Assembly: GCF_030463565.1 (NCBI RefSeq)
Contig: NC_134662.1
Coordinates: 1,736,001-1,800,000 of the forward strand
DNA length: 64,000 nucleotides
From: Pelecanus crispus
Lineage: Eukaryota > Chordata > Aves > Pelecaniformes > Pelecanidae
Direction of reading: 5' to 3'
Below, piece after piece: positions 1-12,300 of this stretch; the stretch's first letter is position 1; each line of letters opens with the position of its first letter. Both the position numbers and the translations under genes were made by a program. The notes under the pieces were generated by a model. That model searched no databases. It saw nothing but the letters and a program-made list of their open reading frames with translations, and was not told the DNA's origin.

Positions 1-24
1 CTTTATGGGCCAGGCTGCCCTTCT

Positions 25-254
25 GGGGCAAACTGAAGGAGGACAGATTTCAACTGGACTTAAAGATGTCTTACAATGGAAGTGGTGATACTCTAGAACA
101 GGTTGCTCAGAGAACAATCATTGGAAGCATTCAAAGTCAGGTTGGATGGGGCTTTGAACACCATTACCTAGTGAATGATGTCCCTTCCCATTGCAGGGGG
201 TTGGAACTAGATGATCTTTAAGTGTCCTCTCCAACCCAAACCATTCCATAATTC
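25..254 (+). mobile_element. CR1 LINE 3' fragment
   Basis: The segment follows the 3' end of avian CR1 elements. It has the region that normally reads as one amphipath-poor stretch ending in a GGTTGGAACTAGATGATC core, then CCAACCCAAACCATTC, and a decayed terminal ATTC-type octamer. Element sense is the plus strand. It is 5' truncated, as most CR1 copies are, and has several mismatches to the avian consensus as I remember it, so it is not among the youngest copies. It lies just beyond the poly(A) site of the minus-strand myosin gene. Confidence 0.85.
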
Positions 255-339
255 ATGAAAAGCCCCAGGAATGCCCTAGTGATGGTCCCTCGCACCACAC
301 TGCAAACAGCTCACCCACCCCAGACAGCCTCAGACTCTG

Positions 340-588
340 AAGTTATCTGCAAAGACTTTTATTAACTTCAAAGTATTAAAAAGCGGCCAAAACCCACAGC
401 GCAGGACTGCCACGGTCCCTGGCTGTGCCACAAACAAGGCACCCAAGTTTCAATAAACAAAAAGCTTCCCAGAAGAACAGCACACATAAAAAGTGCTGCA
501 CCTCCAGCCTTCATGGCCTTCCCACACCTCAGGGGGTTCAGACATCCTTCAGTGCGGCACCAGCAGTTGCCCAGGGCTGGACCTGGGC
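340..588 (-). other. 3' UTR of the class V myosin gene
   Basis: This stretch follows the TGA stop at 589-591 on the minus strand. It has no continued reading frame and ends near an AATAAA signal at 358-363. The length of about 250 bases is short for a vertebrate 3' UTR. An upstream alternative end cannot be excluded. Confidence 0.6.
358..363 (-). terminator. poly(A) signal AATAAA of the myosin gene
   Basis: A canonical AATAAA on the minus strand lies about 230 bases past the myosin stop codon. It is the first such hexamer after the stop, and cleavage would be expected near 335-345. Confidence 0.6.
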
Positions 589-3316
589 TCAGAGGCGGAC
601 AAGGAAGGCCAGGTCGAGGGTTTCAGGGATGCGGAGCTCATCCAGGTGCAGGGGGGAGGGGGTGAAGGGCAGGTGCACAGGGAAGAGGTGGCCAGTGTCC
701 ACCAGGAGCTGGCTGGGTCCCTCTCCATACTGGTCCTGCAGCTGCTTCTGTGGGGACACAGTGTTTGCATTGAGGGCTGCCCCAGTAAGGGGGCCCCTAT
801 GGGACGGTGTGCCCAAAGCACTACACCCCGTGTCCTGCTTACCTCCACGCTGCTGATGAAACTGGGGCTGATGCGTTCCTCCAGCCCAACAGCTGGGGTG
901 TAAGCCCGGAGGATCTTCACAACCTGGAGAAGATGGTGGGGAGCATGAACGGGGAAGGGCTGGGCACATTCAGACACTTCTCGGCATGGCATGTTCCTCA
1001 CCCGAGTGCATCTCTGGTGCACCCAGGGAGGCCAAGGAGTCCCAGGATAGGATGAGTGCCCAGCAGGCAGCGAGCCCCAACCCCCCCAGTACCTGCTGGG
1101 GTGACAGCACTGTGCACAGGCTGCAGAGAGCTCCAGCATCTTCCTCTGTCACCTTCTTCACCTGCAGCAGCTGGGCAGCCTGGACCAGGGGCTCCAGCAC
1201 CTCACAGGCCCCACTCTGCTGCAGCCCCTCTGCCCGCAGCCACTGCTCCAGCTGGCTGACGTTGTACCTGCCCGGGGAGACCAAGTCAGGGGGAGGCATG
1301 GGCCATGCCCCAGCTCCCCCAGGTACCCCTGTCCTGCATGGGGACTGACCTGAGCTGGATGCCACGGCTCCAGGAGCACGTCTCCTTTCTCAGCAGCAGG
1401 TAGTTGAGGGTGGTGCCACTGACAAGGAAGAGGAGCTGGCGCAGGGCCTGGTGCCCCACACTGGGGGCCAGCCCATGGCGGTCCAGCGCTGCACGGAAGG
1501 AGCCCAGCTGCTGCAGCAGCTCAGGCAGGGTGTGAGCAGGGGTTGCCAAGGACCGGCGGTGGCCAGGAGGGCAGGAGGAGGACGACAAGCCCTGTATGGG
1601 CTCGCTTTCCAGCATTGCGGCAACTAACAGGTAGAAAAGGCTCATCATAACAAGGCAGAGACCCTGCATTGTGCCTCGAGCAGCCAGTACACTGCTCCTT
1701 GGCTCTGTGTCCCAGCTGAGGATGCAGGGGCTGATGACACCTCCAGGATAGCTGACCCAGGCTAGCCCAGGGGCTGGCCCTGCTCCATGAGGCTGCAAAG
1801 CAGGGCATGGGGGAATAGATGCAGCCCAAGGTTCCCAGGGTGCTGAGCTCACAGTTCCCAGGGTACTGAGCCCACTTGAGCTCCCCAACCACCTCCCCCA
1901 AGCCAGGAGGCTCAAGGAGCAGATGGTCCCTCATAGAAGAGGGTCCCACAATTCACAGCCTACCTTCCCCCTCTGGGTACAGCCTCTGAACAGAACAGGC
2001 AGTTCACACAGCTGAGCACAGCACTCCCTCCCTGAACAAGTGTCCCATGAGTGCCCTGCAAGCCCCCCAAGCCCAGGCCATACCAATCATGGGTTTGAGG
2101 CACTTCTCGGCAGTGCGGATGAGCTGCTGGTACAGCTGGACAGCCAGGGCACCCAGGCTGCGGCAGGAATTCTGGGGGTCCACATTCTGCAAGCGATGCT
2201 TGTTCTGCCGCGCCGTGTTCCCCTGCCAGTAGCTCTGTGGGCACAGGCTGGGTCAGAGCCAGCATCACCAGGGGACACAGCTGGGTCCCCAAGCAAGCAT
2301 GGAGCAGCATCAGCCCAGCACATCCCTGCCTACCTGGGTTGGGGTCAAAGAGGATGTGGCCCTAGGTGGGGACAAACCCTGTCCCCACTAAGCTCCCACC
2401 CTTCCCAGGGAGATGGCAGACCCCCTGCAGCCCAGCCCTACCTGATCCTGGCTGTACTGGCGCAAGCAGTTCAGGAACCGGCAGGTGTTGGCAAGCCAGA
2501 GTGCCACCATGTTAAAGTCATCACTGTGCTTCTGCAGGAGGGAGCAGAGAGCACTGGGGTCAGCAACGTTCTGGCAGTGACAGCATGGTAGCTCTGCAAG
2601 CCACGCAGAGCTAGCTGCAGCCTGATGAGGGCTGTGGGGGTACAGAGCTGTCAGACCCTCTCGCAGGAGCCCTGTGGTGCCCAGGGGCACCCCTCACCCC
2701 AGGAGATGCTCAGGCTGGACACTGCAGTCAGGCACACACTGTGACCTGGGGGCCAGGCTGCTGCCCCAGTGCCATCCCCACCTTGGCCAGTGAAGCTCCT
2801 GCTCCTCAGCCCAACCCACAGCCTCAAGCCCAGCACCTTCATAACCCTTTTGATGGCATCAATGGCTGCATCCAGGAGCGAGCGGGCCCGTGGCTCATCA
2901 CAGCAGTGGTCTGCATGCCGGAAGCACAGGAAGAGAACGTAGGCTGGCAGGTCTGGGAGCACCCCAGGGATGCTCTGTGGTTTGTAGTCTGCAGGGGAAA
3001 GCAGGCCAGTTGGGATCCAGGCAGCTATGGAAAACTGGTCCCGAGCCAGACAGGATGCTGCCCCAGCAATATGGAAAGGATGAGCCTCATACAGAGGTTG
3101 GCAAGAAACCCTAGCAGGGACCAAGCTGGGGTAAGGAGTCCCCATATCTCCAAACCCTACCTGTGATGATGGCCTTGATAATGCGCCCTTCATCCTCCAT
3201 CTTCCACACTAGCATGGCCTGGGACAGCCCAGTCAGAGATTGGACCGTGGGGGACCGGGACAGGACCACAGCAGATGCTGCCAACTCCTGCACTGGCCTG
3301 GTAGTCTCTCTCTTCA
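589..3316 (-). CDS. MYO5B-like: Myosin globular cargo-binding tail, exons 30-37
   Basis: Exons: 3161-3316, 2837-2988, 2442-2531, 2084-2234, 1350-1623, 1093-1267, 843-923, 589-747. This is the DIL-type globular tail domain of class V myosins, which binds cargo adaptors and folds back on the motor. Family landmarks are present: [92 protein letters not shown] and the closing [16 protein letters not shown]. The linker after IQGLS is [16 protein letters not shown], where paralogues carry a KPTG-(Y/F/L)-RKRSSS phosphosite-like loop, so regulation there may differ. The C-terminus is FLVRL. Confidence 0.93.
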
Positions 3317-6300
3317 CTGGGGGAGAGAAGCACAGGTCACATCCTGCTGTGTCCTGGGCTGTGGGACCCAGATGAGGTCCCCTCAGCTCAGTCCAAGCAG
3401 ATGTTCCCCAGCATCTCTGTCTGGGGGGGACTCTGCTCCCCATGTTCAGGCTGCACAATGCTCCAGCCTCAGACCAGACTGGTGACCCTCCAGCCAGCCC
3501 CATGCCTCCCTCCCATGCAGGCACTTGCCTATGAGCTCCTGGATCTGCTTCGCATAGGCTCTCAGCTGCTTCTTGAGCTTCTGTGTGGTCCTCTCCTGCT
3601 TCTCCAGCTTCTGGGACAGCTCCTGGGCAGGGACAACCCCAGTAAGGCTCATCCAGCCTCCCTCAGCTGGACACCCCTGCAGCACCCACTGAGTGGAGCA
3701 GAGCTGGGGGGATGCAGCAGGGTTCCCCACATTGCTCTGTAAGGGGCTGCTGCAGCTCACCACAGGGCAAGGGGGTGGAAGCAGCCCCAAGCCTGGTCCT
3801 GCCCCGCTCCCCTCCCCGCCCCCCCTTACCCAGTTCTCCTCCTTGAGCTGCAGGACATGGTGCTGCAGCTCTTCCTGCCCCTGGTGCCGCTGCAGGTCCT
3901 GGATGAGGGCTGCCTGCTGCTGGCTCAGCTGCTTGAGTGAGCAGATGTCAAGGTGCAGCCCTTTGATCTCCTCCTCATGCTGCTGCTTCTCCTCCTGCAG
4001 CTGACTCACCAGCAGCCTGCACACATGCACCAGGGGAAACTGAGGCACCAGCCTCCTTCAGCTGCCACACCCCATCCCTTGGGGAGGCTGCTGAGGAGGT
4101 ATTTGTCCCCTAAAGCCTCAGAGCTGGGAACTCTTCCCCCAGCCCAGGCACCCTGAGGGCAGCACAGCCCCAGCTGTGCTAACAGAGCATCTCCCCTCCA
4201 GCTGCACTGAGCCTCAAGCACACGTGGCACAGCCCAGGACCAGGCTGCATCAGCCCTGCCCTCTTAGGAGGCTCCTGTTGAGCCCAGGGCATCCAGTCTG
4301 CTCAGGCAGTCGGTGTGCCTGTGCGCAGAGCAAGGTGGCATGCTCCAGGCCCCCAGGAAAACACAGCTGGGTGCGCTGGAGAAAAGGGAAGGAGAGCCAG
4401 GGCTACCCGACACCCAGCTGGGCAGCGAGGGGCAGGCTGCCCTTGGTCTCCCAGCCCAGCTGGGGATCTGGTGCCAATAGCATGCGAGGAGGTGGCTGCT
4501 TCAAAGAGGACTTGCAGCTGCCCAGCACCACAGCACTGCAGAAGCCAGGCAGCTGCAACCCAAGCTGTGGCTGACTAAAACACCAAGGAAAGCCCCACCA
4601 ACAGTGTGGGTCTGGCAGCCCATTGTAGGGAAACCAGCCTCAACTGGGGACCATCTCCCTGGGACCACGCTCACCTATTGGCAACCTGTACAGCATCATA
4701 TGCATTCTTCAAGTCATCATCCAGTGCAACCTTCTCTGGGCTCCTGCCCAGCCCCAGCATCTCAGCTATGTTCTGCAGCAAGAGGAGAGCAGGGTGAGGC
4801 CAGCGCTGCCAGCCTGGATCAGAGCCTGCTCACAGCGGTGGGGCAGGGGCTCACCCTGCGCTTGAGGAAGTCCAATGGTTTCCTCTCCTCCGGTTCCACG
4901 GGGGCCTTGGACCTCCGCAGCTCCTCCCGGGTCCGGGCCAGCTCCTCGTTGACAGCATTGAGCTGCCCCAGGAGGAGAAGGTACGCCTTCTCAAAGGGAT
5001 CCTGGCCCACACTGCTGTTCAGCGGCACCTCACCGCTGGGCTGTGTCTGCAGCCCCTCTGGCACCAGCTGCCAGTGCTCCTCCAGGCCCTGGGTGCAGAG
5101 ACACGGTTTGGCACAGCAGCCCAGCACTGGGCACTGGTGCCAGAACACCTGCAGGCACCCCTCCCCAGTGGGACCAGCTCCCAGCCAGGAGCCCCAGGGT
5201 ACAGCTGTCCCCATGGCCAGGGGAAGGGACAGTCCACTTGTCAGCCCCACCCCACCATCCCCACCAGTGTCACCACTAGCCTCAGCCTGCTGGTCGGAGC
5301 CATCTCGTGAGGGAGCTGTGGACATGGAAGACAAGCAGCTGCTCTCAGAGCCCAAGAAGCTCTCTGACGAAGGGGACCGTCTCAAGGTGCTTTGCTGAGT
5401 GGGGACAGAAGGACAAGGTTGTTCCCCAACACCCCAAGTCTGAAGTGGGGCAAAGCAGCGACAGCCTCAGGAGGATATCTTGGCTTGGGGATCCCCCAGC
5501 ACGTCAGCTAGGGAGCCCACTGCTGCAGCGGGTGCCCTGGATCAGCCAGCGCTGCCTACTCCCCACAGGGAGCCGAGGGAGAGGTTGCCCTGAGCCCCGC
5601 TGCATCCTTGCCAGCCCCTCACCCTGTAGAAGGCCACCTCATCCCGCAGGTTCTCATAGCCCTGCTCCAGGCGGGTGTACTCCTGCACCAGGCTCTGGTA
5701 GCGCGCCCGCTCCTCCTCCAGCTCCTGCAGCAGCCCCTGGCTCTCCCGTGCCACACGCTGATGTTGCTCTGTGGGGATGGACACAGCAGGGAGTGAGGAC
5801 AGGCAAAGCCAGGACCCCTCTCTGTGAGGGGACATGAGGGAACACACCAAGCCTGCAGGACCAGCCCATCCCAGGGGAATGGGATGAGAGGATTTTGGAG
5901 GACACATTTTACCTTCCAGATCCTGTGACTGCTCCAACATGCGCTGGATCAGGGCATCCCTCTCCTCGCCCAGCTGCAGCTTCACACCTTCCACCTCTGC
6001 CAAGCGCTGCAGGAAAGTAGAAGGGCAGGTACAGCCAGAGCCTGCCCGGGGCCAGCCCTGGCTGCCAGAGGTCTCCTCCAGACACCACACCACAGCAGGG
6101 AGCACGGCATGCTGCCAGGTCCCTGGAGACCCCCGTGGAGCCCTGCAGAGCAAGAGCATCCCCCTGACAGACAGACCTGCCTGAGCTCCTCGACCTCCTG
6201 GGCCAGGCAGCTCTTCATGCGGTGCTTCTCCAGCTCAGCCAGCCGCTCCTGCAGCTGCTGGACCTGGGTGTCACGGGCCGCATCCTCCCTCAGCCGCTGC

Positions 6301-9300
6301 ATCTCAGCCTGCAGGCGCTGCACCTCTTCAGCATGGGCAGCGTTCAGCCCCGAGAGCTGCTCCACCAGCCGCTGCTTCTCCTGGGCCTTGGGCCAATGGG
6401 CAGAGCACATCAGGCAGGAACAAGGACATACCCCATGTGTCTCCCATCAGTGAGAGCCCATGCATACTCAGGCTGCCCTTCTGCAATGAGCTCCATTTCC
6501 CACCCATCTGTTTGGAGCCCTGAGCCTCCTGTATCACCTCAAACAGAGCTCAGGCCTAGGACAGCAGCTCTCCATGACATGCCATCCCACATGGAGCCAC
6601 ATATGAGCTTTACCATGCCTTTACAGCCCATTACCCACCTCCTGGCCAGCCCCAACAGCAAGATTTTCCAGCCCTACTTCCCCCAAACCCCAGACACAGG
6701 ATGACACCAGAGGAGCCCTCTCTCCCCCTCCACAGACACCCCCAGAAATGGAGTGGTGACAGCCGAAGCAGAGATGCTCACCCAGATGGCAACAGCAGAT
6801 GCTGCCGGCAGGAGCATGGTAGGAGCGTCACACCATGACAGAACTGTTCCCAGCACATGACACTGTGCTGCAAGGCTTTACCCAGCCAAGGCCATCCCCA
6901 GGGCCACCAGCCCCACATCCATAGGGAGCATTGAAAACCCAAGAATGAGACCCAGATGCACAACTCCTGCCTGGGGACACATGCCAGGCAGGGTCAGCTC
7001 CCATCCCAGGGCTGGGAGAGGACTGAAGACAAGAGCAGGCATGGTGTTGGCTGCACAGAGTGTTAAGAAGTGATCAGCAAAAAGCAGCTGCCCCACACCC
7101 TGGGACCCACAAAGGGCTGAAGCCAGCACCCACCTGCTCATCCAGCCTGCACTGCAGCTGTATCACCTTGATCTCCATGCCCTTGTGCAGCTGCTTGTAG
7201 TGCTCGACTGAGCGTGCCTCAACGCGCAGCCGCCGCAGCTCCTGGCATGCCCGCACCCGGCGGTAGCAGCACTGCAGGTAGATGACAGCCCCACGCAGGC
7301 GGGCATAGTGGGTCCGGGCCAGCCAGCCCCGGACAGCAGCCTGGATCACCACGGCTTTCTGGTGCCACACCATCTGTGCAAGGAGAGATAGGGCACTGGC
7401 ACCGCCAGCAGCACAGCCCCCCCAGCTGGGATCGGGACACCCACTGCCCTGCCAGGCTCCTACCTGTTGGTAAAGATGCCGGGCAAACATGCCCCGGGCA
7501 AAGGCTTGGATGGTGATGACAGCCTGGCGCATGCATAGGTAGGAGCGCCGGGCCAGAACCATCCTCAGGGTCTTCTGCAGCACCACAGCAGCCCTGGTCC
7601 TTCGCAGCATCCTGGCAGATCTGCAGGGAGGGCAGAGAGCTGGGCAGAGGGTGGCAAAGCCTGCAGCCCAGCTCATACCACAGGGACACTAGGGTCAAAG
7701 CCCAGAGCCAGTACAACTGCCAGCTCATCCCAGGCTGAGCTCTGTCTCAGCTCATTGCAGCTCCCTCCAAGCCCTGTTACCTGCTCACCTCCGGGCCAAC
7801 ATGCCCCGGGCATGGCGCTGCAGGCAGACTGCCGCGGCACGTGCCCGTCCAAAGCGCCTCCGTGCCAGCCAGCCCCGCAGATGCCTCTGCAGCAGGGTGC
7901 AGGCTGCCCTCAGCCGCTGGTACCGCAGCTCCTCCAGGTAAGCCACTTGGCCAGCCCGGAAAAAAACCTTGCTCTTCCCACACTGGTACTTCCTGGGGTC
8001 CTGCGTGCAAAGATTGAGTCAGCCCCAGGGACAAAGCATACCCCAACCAAGCTCCCCCAAAAGCGATGCTCCTCACACCACTGATGTCCCCATCCAACCT
8101 CCCTGGAGGCAGAGTTCCTCCCCAGCTCACTCATTTCTGTACCCCACTGGGCACCCACACAAGGGGAGAAGCATCTGCAAGGGATACTCTGGTACCACAG
8201 CTGCACCCCCCAAGCAGGACCCTTACTTGGAGCAGCCTCTCAAGGGCAAGGCTGCAGATCTGCTTCTCATGGGTGCCCATCAGCTCCTCTCTGCTCACCA
8301 GAGCCCTGTACCTCTCTAAGAACTCCTGGTATGTCCACCTGTGGGGGACAGAGGGGGGTCAGAGGTGCTGTGGCCAGAGAGAGGGAGAGCACTGAGGGTG
8401 CTGCTGAAGCAGGGGGGTACCTGGAGGGGTAGCCTGAGGCACTGATCCGGATGGTCTCCAGGACCCCGCAGGCTCGTAGCTGCTCCACTGCTCGCCTGGA
8501 GTCAAACCTAGGGCAAAGAGGGGCTGATGTAGAATGGGTCGCAGCCAGCTTGGCACGCTCCGAGCTATGCAGGACCAGGGCAAGAGGGACAGCAGTGCCC
8601 CACCATGTCCCCATCCCCTCCAGCCTCCCTGGCCAGGCACTCACACAAAGGGCTTCTTGCCATCATTAGGTTTGATGCAGCGGACATAGTGCGGTGTGGT
8701 GCTGCCCAGCATCTCCATCAACCGGTTTAGGGAAGCTTTGAACTGCAGAGGACAAGGCAGGCATGGTCAGGGCCAGCAGGAACATCCTGGGGCTTGTGGG
8801 GTTCCCCAGGCCAGGACACACACAGGTCCCCTTGGGGCTACCCCAGCCCTGGTTGTCTGGGGCCAGCCCACATTTCCCCCCCAGCCCATACCTGGCTGGA
8901 GATAGACTTCTTGCTCTTTTGGCTACTGGGCATCGATCTGCGGCTGGGGCGACCAGCCATCCTGGGCCCACTGGACCTGCGGGACTGCAGGGACATGGGG
9001 CCATCCCCTTCCTCCAGGAAGAGCTCAGCAAGCAGGGCAGACTGCACAGAGCAGAGCTGTGAGAGCCTGGCAGACATTGCAGCGAGCATCACCCAATACC
9101 CAGAGAGCCATCACCACCAGGAGACACTGCCCCGAAAGTTCACAGACCCCACAGAGGCCAGCCCAGCGCACAGTCCTCCGCCCTGCTACAGCCCAGATGT
9201 GCCAGATCCAGCTGCACCCCTGCCTGCTGCTTCCCACAGGAAAAGCTAAGTGCAAACCATAGACACCTTCCCAGGTGTGCTTGAGAGCCCTCCAAAGTGT

Positions 9301-12300
9301 CCCTTACCTTCTGCCAGGGCCACGCAGGGTGGAAGGGAGAATGACAGTGTTACTGACCTGGAAGCAGCAGGACCCTCCAGCCCTCTCAGCAGGGACATGG
9401 CCAAGGTGCCCCCCAAGATTTGGAAGCCCAAGGCAGAGGAACAGGGTGGAGAGCACCCACATCTCAGGGCACCTTGACCATCCCAGCACTGCACGGGGCT
9501 GTGCCAGCAGGCAGACAGGGGTTTACCCTGCATGGCTTACACCTCCTACACCATCAGTCCTTCCCAGCCCCAGGCTCCTGGGGCCACAAGCCAGCCAGGC
9601 TCTGCCCTACATTGCCCCTGCACAGGGTGGCTCTCACCTTGCTGGCTCGCAGCAGCCCCACCAGCTCCTCAGGGACAGCATCCCTGTTCTTCTCCACAAA
9701 CCCATCACACTGGTATTCCACCTGGCAGGAGACAAGGCAAGCACCAGCATCAGCCTGCAGCTTCCCATACTGGTGTGGTGCAGGGCTCTGCTTGGACACA
9801 GTCCAAGGCTTTTGGAAGAAGTCCTTGCAGGAGTCAGAGCTGGTGGTGGCCACGCTCCTGCCCTGCTGCAAGGCTACTGCGGGGAACCATCACAGCCACA
9901 GTTTCCATATTTTTACCCTTGCTTAAAGAGTTGCAGCCCAGCACTTTGCAGCAGCAGAGCCAGCAGGATCCACTTCCCAGCCTGGGAGGGTGCAGACAGC
10001 TGCCACAGCCACTCAGGACAGCGAGAGGCTGCAGGAGCTGCCACCACCAGCTCTAGACAGCACAGGCTGGGTGCCCATTGGTGCAGAGCCCTTGCCACCC
10101 ATGGCTGTACTGCCACAGCTTTCCCTACCTTGCCAGCGAAGTGGCAGACAATGAAAGCATCTGTGGGCCTCTTGGGCTTCTGGAAGTGGGAGCTGCCGAG
10201 ATGGGTCTGGTAAAGCTTCTGGGCCCAACTCCCATCACTGCCTTGGGGCATCTGAAAAGCAAATGGGTCAGAAGGGGCAGCAGGGACAGGGGGGTCCCCT
10301 GCGTGGCCACGGCAGCCTGCTCCCAGCACCCCTTGCCCACCTTGCACTCCTCATTCAGCAGGTTCAGGATGCCAAGCTGGCCCTCGATGAGCTCAATGCA
10401 TGGCTGGTTGTCACAGAAGTCAACGAAGACCCAAGGGATCTCCTCGGTCACATACTCCTCCTGCTCCAGCTTGAAGACATGCTGGAGGGCAGGGAGAGCA
10501 GAGCAGGACTGAGCCAGGAGAGCAGCCCTACTCCTGGAGCAGGAGAACTTTGGGAGAAAGGAGGGGACCATGCCCAACTCCAGCAGCCTCCCAGAGCCCC
10601 ATGTTTGCAGGGATGGAAGCACCAGCCACATTCAAGGCAGAGCGCACCAGAAGCAACATTGCAGCAGGGATGTGCAGGGCCCACCCTCACTAGCTCCCAT
10701 CAAGGACACACATCTGGGTGACACCCACCAGGTTGAAGAGCTGCTGCAGCTTCTCATTGGCATAGTTGATGCAGAACTGCTCAAAGCTGTTGAGATCAAA
10801 CATCTCAAACCTGTGGGCAGCAGAGGTCTGCCTGAGGCAGCTGCTGGGCAGAGCCACCCCAGCCAGCCATGAGCTCCAGGCACAGCCACCCAACTGGCCC
10901 CACTGCAGGGACAGGTACTGCCCCACGTCCCAGCTGGAGCAGTTGGTGGCTGCAGACCCACAGCCACAGCTGATGCAGAAGCAGGACCATGTTGTTCCAG
11001 GCAGCCCAGGAGAGGGGAGCTGCTCTTACCCGTAAATGTCCAGGATGCCAATGGAGGTACGGTGGCTCTCCAGCGACCGCAGGGCACGGTTGACCCTGCT
11101 CACCATCCACCTGAAGACCTGCCCATACATATGCTTGGCCAGGGCATCCCGGGAGTTGAGTGCTTGCTGCCTGGAGAGGGGCTTCAGATAGGTCTCACCA
11201 GCAGTGACCAGCTTGCGGTGGCAGAGCCAGCGCATCACCTGCGATGCCTCGATGCCCAGCAGTGCACAGAACAGCCCTAGGGCCTCATCGGCAGGCTGCA
11301 AAGGGACAGACCCTGTCACCGCAGTATTGCTGAGGTGTGGCTCCTGCAGCCAGCACAGCTCAGGGGCCAGTTTGGGATGCAGGGTGTGGGCAGCAAGCTC
11401 TCGCCCACCTCCACGAAGCAGCCATCCCCACGGCGGTCCCTCCCTCTGACTGCAATGTTGCCCAGGTGCAGGATGGCAGCCAGGATGCTGAACAGCTCCA
11501 GCTGGTCAGCCTCAGGGACACCTGCAGTCACAGCACAGGCATGAGGGACTTCCCAGGATTCCCCCACCCCATGCTGCCCCGACCCCCTGCATCACACAAA
11601 CCGGAGGGATGGAAATGGCCAGTAGATAGCCGGGCTCCCCAGCATGGGGACGCCTGGCACCAGCACTCCTACACCAGCATTGGGGTGAGGGCAGTGGGAC
11701 AGCCAGCCCTGGGGACCAGCCCTGCCTGCCCTCTCCCCACCCGTGCCCAGCCAGGACAGTACCCAGGACCGAGAAGGCGTGCCGCGTGCTCTCCAAGTCG
11801 GCTGCATCGTCGGTGCGCTGGGCAGCAGTGCACTGGCCCTGGCAGGTGTAGTGGAAGGCCTCTGCCCCACCTGCGGGCGAGATGGGCAGGTTGTGCTGGT
11901 TCACAGCCTGACACCACAGAGCTCCCAGCCACCCTTATCCCACCCCAGGGTGCCCAGCAGCAGCAGAGCCTCCATCACCCGGCTGGGGAGGGCAGGAAGG
12001 CCTGGCACTGCCCAGCATGGGACAGGCTGGCAGCAAGCTGTGCCATGGGGCTCATCGGGAGAAGTGGGGGCACTCACGGAGACCCAGGCCCTGGAGCTCA
12101 GGCAGGGCGGCTGAGGCACAGAGCTGGTAGAAGATGTGGTAGTTCCTCTCCACTTTTGCCTGTGGATGAGCAAGAAAAATCACTGAGAAGCCAGATCACC
12201 TCGGGCCACCCTGCTCCCTCTGCAGCAGTGCTGCAGCCCCAGGTCTGGGAACAAGGGACACCTTCCCCTCTCCCAGCTCAACTCAGCAGTGCTGAGGTTG

